Origin: Paratinospora sagittata
Taxonomy: Eukaryota > Streptophyta > Magnoliopsida > Ranunculales > Menispermaceae
Length of the DNA: 64,000 bases
Assembly: GCA_035771175.1 (NCBI GenBank)
Contig: CM069595.1
Location: 1,217,122-1,281,121 of the forward strand
Direction: 5' to 3'
This document shows positions 10,728 to 21,386 of the stretch, piece by piece; within the stretch, counting starts at the first letter, position 1; the number at the start of each line of letters is the position of its first letter. The notes under the pieces were generated by a model. The model made no database searches, was not told the DNA's origin, and saw only the letters and a list, made by a program, of their open reading frames with translations. The translations under genes and the position numbers were made by a program.

Positions 10728-11125
10728 TTTTTATAGGTATTTGTATGGAAAGATTTATTACATCAAAACAACTTGTATTTTTTTTTTATCATTAAGCTTC
10801 ATCGTAGATATGTAAATTTTTCAAGTTGATTGTGGTTATTGTTGGATAGTAGTATTTGATAAATTAATATTTGTTTATAATTAGATTTGTTTTATTTAAT
10901 TTGATTATTTTAATTCTAGAAAAGTTTATTGATTTGGTTTCAAAAATATTAATACCAAAAAGATAAAAAAAAAAGTAAAGAAATAAAGAAAATAGAAAAA
11001 GTTGAGATTTTAAAAATATTTTTTTGATTTTATCATAAATTAATTATTTGATACATATATATACACACACGATACTTCATATTTTATTTAAATTTATTTT
11101 TATAAATTGTAAATTAAGGGTGCCC

Positions 11126-12121
11126 ATTCCGTCCTTTATATTAGAAAAAAGGAAAATAACTTAAGAAAAAAATTGTACCGCTACTAACTCAATTAACCTG
11201 ACCAACCCGAACCTTTTAGATTGGGTTTGATTAAGTTTATATGTCAAATTGGATTCGGTTGGGTCTAGAAATTTATAACCCGGTCTTATTTAGGTTGGGT
11301 CAAGATTTTATAATCTATTCAAACTAATCCTAACCAACCCGAACCAATAAAAAATAATAGTATTACTCTATTCATTATTTTCATCATAAACACTTACCAT
11401 GATTGAATTAGCTAAAATTTTATGATGTAAATAATTTAAAAGAAATTATTTTAATAACTATTATAATATTCGTATTTCACTTACATATAATTTTATAAAA
11501 TATTATTTAGAATTCATATACATATTAAGTAGATTGTGTAATTTTATAATCAATATATTAGTTAATTAACCCGACCAACCCGACTCAAACCAATCTGAAC
11601 TCATTGGGTTGGGTTTAAGAGGTCTATTGGGTTAAGTTGGATTAAGCTTTCTTTAACCCGAACTCAATTAAGTTGGGTTGGTATTTAGCCGAAACCCAAC
11701 CTAACCCAACGCGTGAACACCCCTGCCGATATTATTCAGGTTAGGTTAAGATTTGATAATTAAAATGAACTAATCCAAATTAATAAAAAATAATAATTAT
11801 TACTTTATTGATATTTTTTTTCATAGACACTTTCTATGATTGAATTAGTCAAAATTTTAATGATGTAAAGTAATATGAAAAGAAAGTATTTAATAATTAT
11901 TATAATACTTGCATTTGACTTAGAAATGAATTTAGAATTCATAGATATAATAAGTGGATTATGTAATTTTATAATGAATATAAATATTAGTAGACTAACT
12001 CGGCCCAAACTAACTCGAAGTTATTGGGTTGGATTGAGTTAAATATTTTCAACCAAAACTTAATTAGATTGAGTTGATATTTGGCCGAAGCTCGACCCAA
12101 CCGAACTCGTAAACACCCCTC
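11126..12121. repeat. Dimeric GGTTGGGTT-rich dispersed repeat
   Basis: Two related units lie in tandem, about 11126-11725 and 11727-12121. Each is rich in aacccgacc / gggttgggtt words and ends in a gtgaacacccct or gtaaacacccct box. The same dimer occurs at about 42697-43552. The edge motif resembles ends of non-autonomous hAT-type plant elements, but no clear terminal inverted repeat pair or target duplication was resolved. The class is uncertain. Confidence 0.45.
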
Positions 12122-12410
12122 CTCGAGTCTTTGCCATGTGCAGGAAAGCTTCATGCAGTAGACTCAATTTCAAGGTAGAAATATGCCCCAAAAAAAAAAC
12201 TTTTAAGGTAGAATAAATAATACATTGAAAGCTATATTTTCTTTTTTATTTTATTTTTGGACCAACATATGCTTTTAACTTCAAAATTTAAGTTGACCAT
12301 CATCATCAACTGTTTAAACACACTAAGAGGTCTAAGATGACCAATCCAATGCTCTTGACTCCGTTCTACTACACACAACAACCAACTAAACCGAACCACG
12401 TAGTCGTGTT

Positions 12411-12555
12411 TGTAATGCCCTGTATTTCACAAAAAAAAAAAAATACTATTTGGCCAACGTCAGAACGTTCTGGCGCATGAACGTTCTGGCATTGCGCCTG
12501 AACGTTCTGGCGTTGCCCAAATAGTATTTTTTTTTTGTGTAATACAGGGTATTAC
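12411..12555. mobile_element. Foldback (MITE-like) element 1
   Basis: This is a near-perfect 145-bp palindrome. The ends read tgtaatgccctgtattt and, on the other strand, tgtaataccctgtatta. Each arm runs through an A-tract and atactatttgg into gaacgttctggc words, themselves palindromic. Flanks gtgtt and gtatt differ at one position, so no target duplication is claimed. It has no coding capacity. Confidence 0.65.
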
Positions 12556-12901
12556 AGTATTACTAATCCACATCACAACTCAATCTGAAACGTCAAAATA
12601 GAAAGTTTGTGTCCCAAAGAAAGCGAGAAGCATCCTTCTTCTTCAAAGGAAAATTTCACAAACTATCCTCTTAGAATTTTAAGAAATGAAAAATAGCTTA
12701 TCTCATAATTTTCTATACCTGTAATATTGTTTAAGTATGTAAAAAGACAAAAATACTCTCTTACTAAATAAAACCAACTAATGCTATTCATTTGTTGGTC
12801 TTCCTCTCCTTTAAACTTTAGGTTGTTTGAATAAACCAAAAAAAAAAACTACCGAAAATGGAAAGATTTGAAGGTAGCGTATGATCCTTCTTCAATTTCT
12901 T
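12556..12901. other. AT-rich spacer between two foldback elements
   Basis: No gene, repeat or RNA signal was recognised here. Confidence 0.4.
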
Positions 12902-13006
12902 ACAATCACAAAAAAAAAAAAAAAATACTATTTGGGCAACGCCAGAACGTTCAGGCGCATGCCCGAACGTTAATTTTTTTTTTTTTGTGAAATACAGGAT
13001 ATTACA
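12902..13006. mobile_element. Foldback (MITE-like) element 2, partly deleted
   Basis: It shares the A-tract, atactatttgggcaacg and gccagaacgttc words and the gaaatacaggatattaca end with the element at 12411. The left end is shortened and the loop reduced. The two copies lie about 350 bp apart next to MADS copy b. Confidence 0.55.
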
Positions 13007-13164
13007 TTTTGAGTCAGGGGTAACTCTTTCTCGATCTTACTCTCACTTCCATATACAAATACAAATCTGATTTGAAAAGGTTGAACAAAAAAGTTAATAT
13101 ATGACCAAGAACTTGATATTTCGATCAGAGCAGAGATCAGCGAGAGTGCTTTAAGTAATGTAAT

Positions 13165-13439
13165 TGCTCTGTTGTTGCTGCTGCTACTGTTGGAGGTTAT
13201 TTTCCTGGTGATCATCATGCTAATGTTGGATTTCCATGATGGATTGTAATATGGATCATCATTTTCATCATTATGATCAACTTGAAGAATCGCAACGACT
13301 TGATCATGCTATTTTTTCATCTTCATCCTCAGCTCCGTTGATGCTTCCTCCTCCAGTAAATGATGTGCAGCCTTTGTCTCAACATTTTTACGATTTCAAC
13401 TACCTCACTGCAAGAAATATTGAGAGTTTCTTCTTCTGA
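13165..13439 (+). pseudogene. MADS-box pseudogene fragment, copy b (C-terminal third)
   Basis: The 5' flank typical of these genes (13012-13160, matching 15418-15545) is joined directly to the C-terminal region. A deletion removed the start codon, the MADS core and the coiled coil. What remains covers the His-rich segment (MDCNMDHHFHHYDQLEES) and the conserved C-terminus ending FFF at 13439. It cannot bind DNA. Confidence 0.85.
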
Positions 13440-14097
13440 TCAAGTCTTCTCGCTTATTTATCTACTTGGCGCGCGACATATTAATTAATTAGTGATCTCT
13501 AACTTTCTATTGATTAATCACCGTTGTTATCAATTTATAGGAACTTGTAACTTTCTTTTCTAGTTAATTACTTTTTTATGGGGAAAATTAATTGATTAAT
13601 TTTGCTAATACTTTTAATTAGCAAGTATATTGGGGTTTATCCCCAGTTTTATAAAATACATATACATTTATCATATATGGATTTTTGTTTCTTTGATTTA
13701 ACGAAATAAATTTTCAAATTCATGTGTTGATCTATATTTATGATGTTGGGTACATAAATTTTCTTTGATGTAGTGTGATAAATTTTTATTTTCATATTGA
13801 GTTTTAGAAAATAGCCCTTGCACACAATAGGCCAAAAAAGTAGTTAAACCCTTCCTCAAGACTAGGAGTGTGTTTATGCGGATCTGTGTGGGTCCGCAAA
13901 AGATGCATACCACACAGAGCAACGGTACAATTTTTTATTTTTAGTTTTTTTTTCCTTTTTTCTTAATATAAAGGAAGGAAGGAAGGACGGACGTAAGTCC
14001 TTCCTTAATGCGCGATGTAGTTATGTTTTATGTGATTGTGAGCCGTTAAATTATAATTTATAAAAATAAATTTAAATAAAATTATATTTTCAATAAA

Positions 14098-14138
<41 letters not shown>

Positions 14139-14864
14139 TTATCAAAGTATATAGGAAATTAAAACGCATTTTAGGATTATGAGAAAATTAAATACATCAC
14201 AAGAAAATGTATTTTTGTGAGAATGATGAATTTCTTTTTTAGTGTAATTTTGCAAATTGTCCGCAAAGACGTATACCACTTCACCGTGCAATTTTGCATG
14301 ACATAGACATACAATTTTTTTTAAAATACAAAGAAAGGTCAGACAGATAGATTTCTTTTATTTTTTAACGTGTGTAAATTTTTTTTCAAAAATTATAAAA
14401 TGATAACATATTTATCTTGTTTTTAAGCTTTTATTTATTATTAAACATAATATGATGAAATAATAATAATAATATTATTATTTTAAGTATTTGTATGGAA
14501 AGATTAATTACATCTGAACAACTTTTTGTCTTTTTATTATTAAGCGTAAATTTTTCAGTTGAATGTGGTTATTTTTTGGATATAGTATTTGATAAATTAA
14601 TAATTGTTTATAATTAATTTTTTTATTTAATTCAATTATTTTAATTCTAGGAAATTTTATTGATCTGGTTTCAAAAATATTAATACCAAAAAGATTCAAA
14701 AAAAAAGAAAAAGAAAAAGAAAGTAAAGACATAAAATAAATTTAGAAAAAGTGGAGATTTTAAAAATATTTTTTTATTTTATCATAAATTATTTATTTGA
14801 TACATACATGCATATATATTATATACGTACTTCATATTTTATTTAAATTTATTTTTTTGTATAA
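13440..14864. repeat. Duplicated AT-rich MADS 3' flank
   Basis: Homologous to 9474-11100 and 41076-42680. It includes an (AT)n tract at about 14104-14135. No gene is seen. Confidence 0.75.
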
Positions 14865-14865
14865 G

Positions 14866-14990
14866 CGAAGAAAATCGTCAACAACGTAGGGGAATGGTAG
14901 TGGTGGTGAACGTGGTGGAATGGTATCATGTGGATGAGGTGGAACTCATCATCTATTGGTACTACTAAATTTTAGACATTGGCAGATATT
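14866..14990 (+). pseudogene. Tiny MADS-box relic
   Basis: About 125 bp match the middle of the MADS genes (the stretch around GGERGGMVSCG and the SSSxGTTG segment) with stops and small deletions. It is a rearrangement scar and is too short to function. Confidence 0.7.
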
Positions 14991-15676
14991 CCTGCTCAGT
15001 GCTTATTCCTTTATATTTAATACTTGATATTTTTTTTAGCACGAATTCATTTTTTATTTTATTTTATTTTCTTGTATATATGTAAGACTAATTTAATTAA
15101 AACTAATAACCTCAATATCTATAATATGTATAATATAAATACTTATCATTTTTGTTAAACTTCTAAAACTACCAGCCGTTTAAACTTATAGTTATTTTAA
15201 ATTAATTATATGGCCAAATTAAACTGTAATATAAGTAGGTAAATAACTTTCACTTCATTTTTTCCTATTCAAACTTATTTTTTTTTCTCTTTTGTACTGT
15301 TTTTCTATTTTCTAAAAAACGAAAAATTCAATTAAAATTCAAACTTTTAAGTTTTAAAATTCAAACTAGTAATCAATAAATATTAAATAGTAAGTTAAGC
15401 ATGTAAATTTTAAAACTCTTTCTCTCTCTTACTCTCACTTCCATATACAAGTCTGATTTGGAAATGTTGAACAAGAAAGTTATATATATATCATCAGGAA
15501 GCGGTCAAAAACTTGATATTTCTATAGATCAGCGATTGTGCTTTGAGTGATAGAAGAGGAAACGTATAGCTTAATATTTACGATCAGATTTAGCGAGAGG
15601 GTGTGCAAGAGGTAATAAGGAAGAAGAAGTAGATCAGTTAATAAGGAAGAAAGAAATTATTGCAAGGAAGAAGAAA
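14991..15676. other. 5' flank of MADS copy c
   Basis: The AT-rich sequence at 14991-15060 matches 43630-43700. From 15418 it is the CT-rich leader region (ctctctcttactctcacttcc) shared with copy b. GA-rich leader sequence follows up to the ATG at 15677. A tatatatata stretch at 15481-15491 could serve as a TATA element, but this is not established. Confidence 0.45.
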
Positions 15677-16741
15677 ATGGTGTGTGAAAGAGGTTCAGTC
15701 CGAAATGATAATAATAAAGGCTTAGGAATTAATATTGCAAACAACAAGATTCAGAAAGGGATTGTGAAGAAGAGTTTGGGGAAGAGGAAGGAAGGGCTGA
15801 AGAAGAAGTTAAATGAGCTTACAACCTTATGTGGCATCCAAGCTTTTATGATTTCTCTTGAATCACCATCTGATGCTAATGGCACTGATGATCAGTTGGT
15901 GGCCTTGGATGTGTGGCCTGAGGAACCTAAGGAACATCATCCCATCATAAAGAGGTACATGCAGATGAGGAAGGAAGACAGAGAGAAACATAGTTCTATT
16001 TCTAATATCTTAACAACCTTGAATAATAGCGTCATCATGGAACAACAACAAAATAATAATAATAACAAGAAAATAGTAGTTGAAAAAAATGTTAGAGATG
16101 ACGATGAGCTTGATGGGTTAGGAGTGGAAGAGTTGAGAGACCTGAAGAGGGTTTTGGAGAATAAGTTGGAAGAGGTGAGAAAGAGAGCTAGTGTTTTGAA
16201 AGCTGCGAGAAAGAGAGCTAGTGTTTTGAAAGCTGCACAAACATTAGCACCGACCCCGGAAGTAGTAGTATCAAAAGAAGATCATCAAGTGTTATCGGGG
16301 AATGGTACTAGCGGTGGTGAACGTGGTGGAATGGTATCATGTGGATGGAGCTCGTCAACATGAAACTCAGCTGGTACTACTGGATTTGGGACATTGGAGG
16401 ATGTTGTTTCCATGGCAACAGAAAATGTAGGGCTTAATCAGAAACAAGATGCTTATAATTGCTCAACTGTTGCTTGTGGTGGTGGTGGTGGATGTTATTT
16501 TCCTGGCGATCATCATCATCTAATGTTCGATCCCATGATGGGTTGTGAGTATATGGATCATCATCTTCGTCATTATGTTCAACTTCAAGAAGTACAACAA
16601 CCACTTGATGCCATATTGCCATCATCGTCATCAACTCTGTTGCGGCTTCCTACTCCCTATGAAGATGTGCAGCCTTTGTCTCAGCATTTTTTGGATTTCA
16701 ACCACCTCACTGCAAACAATATTGGGAATTTATTCTTCTGA
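15677..16741 (+). pseudogene. Type I MADS-box gene, copy c, with one premature stop
   Basis: The ATG at 15677 opens 228 codons to a TGA at 16361-16363. The same frame then continues 125 codons to the normal C-terminus at 16741. The stop replaces a Trp codon (TGG in copy g). The MADS core, the xVWPEEP motif and the Lys/Glu-rich coiled-coil stretch are intact, so a truncated DNA-binding protein is possible. A 30-bp internal tandem duplication repeats RKRASVLKAA. I call it a pseudogene with reservation: it could be a live truncated allele or, less likely, depend on readthrough. Confidence 0.75.
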
Positions 16742-17052
16742 CCATGAAGTCTTCGTGCATATTCATCTACTCGACAACATACTAAATAATGATCACTAAC
16801 TTTTCATTGATTAATTAATCACTATTGTTGTCAATTTACAAGAACTTGTAACTTTCTTTTCCTTTAATTTTTTTTATGGGGGAGATTAATTGATTAATGA
16901 TGCTACTTTTAATTAGCATGTATAATAGGGTTTATCCCCTGTTTACATATATATACATGTATCAAATGCGGATTACTATTTCTTTAATGTAATTAATTTA
17001 ATGATTTCTCATATATAAAAGTTTCATGTTTGATCTATATTGATGATATCCA
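16742..17052. other. 3' flank of MADS copy c
   Basis: It matches the flanks after copies e (24410-24730) and g (45619-45925), including the agggtttatcccc motif. No gene is seen. Confidence 0.6.
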
Positions 17053-17869
17053 AGGCCGGCCCTGGGGCAGGGCCCACACGGCGACAACCCTGGCCCCCCA
17101 AATATTTATTTATGAATTTACAAGTGCCCCTAACTTAATTTCTTTTATTTTTCCTGAATTTATTTATGAATTCCATGGAATGGCATGTCTTATTTATTTA
17201 TTTTTCCTAAAAATTTCCAAAATAAGGATTAGGTCTCCTTTGAAATTTAGGTATAATTCCAGTAGGAGATGGTTTAACCATGCCCAATTTGGAAATCTTA
17301 GCCTAAATGACTTGATGACCCTGAACAGCATTAATTGCATTTTAATGTACCATCATCAATGTTCAGTACTCTTCCTCAATGACCCTCTAGAAATTTTCTT
17401 ATTACAAATTTTTTTATTAGCCCAAATCTTGCCATGAAGAGGGCAGTTTTTGAATATGTATAGTGAAATTTCTGTTAGTTTACTGATTCATTCCAATATG
17501 ATCTGCACATTCCTGAGATGACTGTGAGGGAGACAATAGATTTTTCAGCCTGTTGTCAAGGTGTTGGAAGCCGGGCAGGTAGGCTTTCCTTGCGATTTCT
17601 TGATTTTGATTTTAATCATGGAACAGACAAATCAGTTCATAACTAGATATTGAAGCTAATGTTTATTGCTTGTGAAGAGATTTTGATGGAGGTCATTTGT
17701 CAAATTCACTATCAATTTTCTCTATTTTTTCATTCACAACCATCAAATATATATCTATTACAAAATGCAAAACCTAAAAATCAGGAAACATGTTATCAGG
17801 AAACATGTTCCGTAAAAACATATGTCCAACAATAAACATATCGTAATACCCTCCCTCAAGTTGGAGCGT

Positions 17870-18013
17870 GAAGATTCTGAACGCCCAACTTGCAGAGAAG
17901 AAACTCAAAGTTCGCTTTCTCCGACGCTTTTGTAAAGATGTCTGTCAATTGAATATGAGTAAAAATATATGACGTACAAATCATCTTCTCGATCACCTCA
18001 TCTCGAACAAAAT
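17870..18013 (-). pseudogene. Copia RNase H C-terminal remnant
   Basis: On minus this encodes CHFVRDEVIEK... IQLTDIFTKA... KLGV followed by a stop just before the purine tract. That is the usual end of plant Copia polyproteins. The rest of gag-pol is missing, so the element depended on enzymes from elsewhere. The remnant fixes both the superfamily and the orientation. Confidence 0.82.
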
Positions 18014-18109
18014 GGCAGTTAGCCGCTATATATATATTTTTTTTTTCTTTTTTTTTTCTTTCGTGAAAAGAAAAAAAAAAAAATTTGAGGAATGCACAAC
18101 GCCGATTGA

Positions 18110-18650
18110 CGCGTGCTTCTCTACGCGCGCTTCACCGTTCGCACGCTTCACTAATCACGTACGCTTCACCGCGCGCACGCATCACCGTGAGCACGCTTCA
18201 CTAATCACGTACGCTTCACCAAGCGCACGCTTCACCGCTCGTACGCATCACCGCGAGCACGCTTCACTAATCATGTACGCTTCACCAAGCGCACGCTTCA
18301 CCGCGCGCACGCATCACCGCGAGCACGCTTCACCAATCACGTACGCTTACCAAGCGCACGCTTCACCCCGCGCACGCTTCACCGCGAGCACGCTTCACTA
18401 ATCACGTACGCTTCACCAAGCACACGCATCACCGCGAGCACACTTCACCAATCACGTACGCTAACCAAGCGCATGCTTCACTGCGCGCACGCATCACCGC
18501 AAATGCTCTTCACTAATCACGTACGCTTTACCAAGCGCACGCTTCACCGCGCGCACGCATCACCACGAGTACGCTTTACTAATTACGTACGCTTCACAAC
18601 ACGTGCACGCTTCACAATGCGCACGCTTCACCAACGCCGATTGCGTTGCC
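18110..18650. repeat. GC-rich minisatellite inside the Copia derivative
   Basis: About nine imperfect units of roughly 50-60 bp are built from smaller words: cgcttcacc, gcgcacgc, catcaccgcgagcacg and actaatcacgtacgc. The surroundings are AT-rich, so the block stands out. The + strand stays open through it (Ala, Arg, Thr and His-rich), but this looks like a by-product of the repeat. Confidence 0.85.
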
Positions 18651-19222
18651 CAATGCGCGCTGGATACTGCTCAATGCACGCTACACAATACGCCGATTGC
18701 CGTGCAAATAAAGCCAATTTCACCAAATTCATGATTTCAATCGTTCTCACCCATCAACTGGTCATAATGACATCTTTTCCCAAAAGTTCTTTATCCGTTA
18801 TCCTTCTCCGCAGTTTTTCACAGAAAAGTTGAAAGAAAGAATCTCGAAATCTAATCAAAGACTGTTTCACTTTCCATCAAGCACTACCAAAGAGACGAGA
18901 TCTTGCAAGAAAAGGTAAAACTCTTCCCCTTTACGAAAGAATCGTGCATTTTGAGCTCCTGCACCACATCTTTCCTCAGTTCTCTAATTCCAGACTTCGC
19001 CTCATCATCATCAGCACAAGAAATTACTGTTCACTAAAATCACTGTTCAGATCTGAAATCACTGTTCACGGCACCGTCAAAATCACAAGCGCTGATTTTC
19101 CTCTCGCGTGATCTCTCTCTCGATCTTTCTCAGAGACTCTGTTCTCTCTCTCTCTGGATTACTTAGCTGTTTTTTTTTTCTCTTTCTTCATTTTTTTTTT
19201 CTTCTTCTTCTTCGATGGAAAC

Positions 19223-19770
19223 TCAACCTCTGTACAACGGCGATCGTTCTTGAAGAACCTTCGTCGCCGTCTTCGGCTGCTGCCGGAAAACCTTCATCGG
19301 ACTCGGAAAATACCAACTTCGTCCTTTCAACCTAACATCACCAGCAACGACACCCTTACAAAGCTTGTCTTCTTCAGAACGATCAGATCCTTCCAAAGTT
19401 ATTGTGTGCTGTTCTGAAACTGGATATGGACCCGGTACCGCCATCGCCGGACTTCCGGCCTCCGCCGGATCCTTCTCCGGTACCTCCTCCTCACCGGCCA
19501 CCACCGGTATAACTCCCTCAGGAGTCGTCTCGGTCACCGGCGCCGTCTCTCTCACCGTCCCTCCGTCCAACATCTCGTAAACCTCTCTATCAAAAAAGGC
19601 CGGCAACTTCCTCTCTCTTCTGGAATCAGTCCTCATGACCCAGAACGAATCTGCTTCACCACCTCTCATCTGCGATTCCCATTCTTTGATCTTCTTGAAG
19701 TCTCCGGCGAGATTGCTCCACCGTTTCCGGCACTGAACCGGTCCCCGGTTCACCCCGTGCCGTTTAACAG
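19223..19770 (-). pseudogene. Captured trihelix transcription-factor fragment
   Basis: On minus an open frame of about 200 codons reads KRHGVNRGPVQCRKRWSNL, then a KKIKEWES and DSFWVMR stretch and RRERKLPAFFDREVYEMLD. This is the last helix of a trihelix (SANT-like) domain and the region after it, as in ASR3-like plant factors. The first two helices and the start codon are missing. The frame extends upstream through unrelated sequence to a stop beside the primer-binding site. It lies in the element's own sense orientation. The family assignment is from motif recognition and is fairly secure. Whether a fusion protein is made is unknown. Confidence 0.7.
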
Positions 19771-21041
19771 AGAGGGGTATCGACGGAAAGACGCCGAGGA
19801 GTAGCAACCACGCGCCGATCGGATCAGGAGCAGCTTTCGCAGCGGCTCCTCCGATCCGCCACCTCTACCGCTCTGATATCATGTCAAATTCACTATCAAT
19901 TTTCTCTGTTTTTCCGTTCACAACCATCAAATATATATCTATTAAAAACCTAAAAATCAGGAAACATGTTATCAGGAAACATGTTCCGAAAAAACATATG
20001 TCCAACAATAAACATATCGTAATATCATTAGAAGGGAGAAGGAGGCAGGGATTGTCCCAGATCCTGATATAGACACTTACATGAAGGTAAGGTCTACAAG
20101 CCCTCCTTTCTTCCCATGTTTGTTAGCTAATATCTGCAAGTGATAAGGCATAATGCATATTGAAGGATCTAAATAATTATTCTTTGATTAATTATTACAA
20201 TGCTTGTGTAGGAACTAAGCCAAAGAAGTACAAATCAATAATTCAATGTACATCTTTCCGGGAAACCAATTTAAGAAAAAAAAAAGATTCTTGAATGTAT
20301 ATCTTGCTGAGAAATCAATGGAAAGAAACAGTCATCAGTCCTTGTAAAACACACTTTCTGAAAACTCAACTTTACAGAAAATTTGTGTCTGAATTGATCC
20401 TAGTAACATCGCTTATGCATGCAGAAACTTTGTTCCATAAATACTAAAGTGAAATCATTCAATTAAAAGCAGATAATTTTTGTCATATGCAATTTTGCCA
20501 TCTTAACTCTTACACATATTTTTAACAGGGAGTTTCTGTTGATGGACTGGAAACTACGCTTCGAACGGATTACATTTTAAAGGTACTAACTCTTTAATAG
20601 AACTCATATTACTTCTTGATTTAATTTTATGCTATTCATCCCTTTTAATGATTACCATGTTTATTATTTCAGATACTTGGACTTGATCTTTGTGCTGACA
20701 CAATGGTTGGGGATGCCATGAGAAGAGGCATATCTGGTGGCCAAAAGAAAAGATCTACAGGTGATGGGAATCAAAGTTGGAAGCTTTAGAATATTTAGGA
20801 CTTGTCCAGTTTGCTGCTTTTAGTTATGGCATTTGAAGAAAAGTTGTGGTTCCATGATTGCATTTTTCTGAGTTCAATTATTGCTATTATTATTTTTTCT
20901 GTAAGGGAAATGATAGTGGGTCCAAATAAAGCTCTCTTCATGGACGAAATATCAAATGGCTTAGACAGTGCCACTACATTTCAGGTGGTTTTCTGTGTTC
21001 GACAGTGGGTGCACATTACAGAGGCTACAGCACTGATTTCA

Positions 21042-21386
21042 TTTCTCTCTGTCTTCCTTCCTCATCTGCATGTATCTTTGTATGATGGGATGATGTTCCT
21101 TAGGTTTCTCAGGCCACACATCCACGGCCACCACCTGATCATCAGTGTCGTTAGCATCAGATGGTGATGATGAAGATTCAAGACAAATCATGAAAGCATG
21201 GATGCTGATAAAGTTGTAAGTTCATTTAACTTCTTTTTCAGCCCTTCTTTCCTCGACTTATTCTTCTTCGTCGTCACTTTCCGAATCTTGTTTTCAATAG
21301 TACTATTTTCCATGCCCTTATTATTATTATTTCCTACTGATTTTCTTCCACGCACCATCTTCTTCCTTCCAATAATCTCTATTGCT
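21042..21386 (-). pseudogene. MADS-box 5' part in inverted orientation, copy d1
   Basis: On minus an ATG at 21386 opens MVRGRKSVGNNNNKG... EGLKKKLNELTTL, then reading is disturbed where the sequence differs from the cgacatccaagc of paralogues. Homology continues to the RKEDRE region and ends at about 21042, where it joins an ABCG exon. The rest of the gene is absent. It forms the left arm of a large inverted repeat. Confidence 0.85.

Larger units (their letters stand above)
9474..12175. repeat. AT-rich MADS 3' flank, duplicated within the window
   Basis: This holds no gene. It is homologous over its length to 41076-43620, downstream of MADS copy f, and in its first 1.6 kb to 13440-14864, downstream of copy b. 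Shared landmarks are a ttaattgattaat-rich 3'UTR, a mononucleotide-rich tract and the GGTTGGGTT block near the right end. MADS copies a, b and f therefore duplicated together with their 3' flanks. Confidence 0.75.
17698..20024 (-). mobile_element. Non-autonomous Copia derivative carrying a trihelix gene piece
   Basis: It has terminal direct repeats of 151 bp (17698-17848) and 143 bp (19882-20024) and a perfect 5-bp target duplication, tcatt (17693-17697 and 20025-20029). Removing the element and one duplicate restores an open ABCG exon (ILMEV-I-RREKEAG). On minus, a primer-binding site tgatatcagagc (19870-19881, one mismatch from the usual initiator-Met site) follows the 5' LTR. A purine tract gagggaggg precedes the 3' LTR, next to a remnant of Copia pol. 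The middle holds a trihelix fragment and a minisatellite. The LTR begins TA rather than TG. Confidence 0.88.
17053..21041 (+). pseudogene. ABCG/PDR transporter pseudogene, copy 0 (NBD1 region)
   Basis: This is a fragment of a full-size ABCG gene. Recognised exons are 17500-17578 ([15 protein letters not shown]), 17678-17697 continued at 20030-20086 (ILMEV, then RREKEAGIVPDPDIDTYMK) with a Copia derivative inside it, 20529-20583, 20671-20760 (GISGGQKK signature) and 20906-21041 ([16 protein letters not shown], Walker B). It lacks the Walker A exon. The signature exon has lost about 3 bp, and the copy is cut at 21041 by fusion to an inverted MADS piece. It is the only copy that keeps the [10 protein letters not shown] exon. 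Confidence 0.88.

Noticed and set aside
18110..18650. CRISPR-like regularly spaced repeats
   Set aside because: Units are imperfect, built of overlapping sub-words without unique spacers, in a plant genome and inside a retroelement; this is a minisatellite.
18012..18832. Open + strand frames through the minisatellite
   Set aside because: Ala/Arg/Thr/His-rich translation simply follows the repeat unit. The element reads on minus and no domain is present.
19365..19580. 71-aa Ser/Gly-rich frame on +
   Set aside because: It is antisense to the trihelix fragment, whose minus-strand translation has recognisable motifs.
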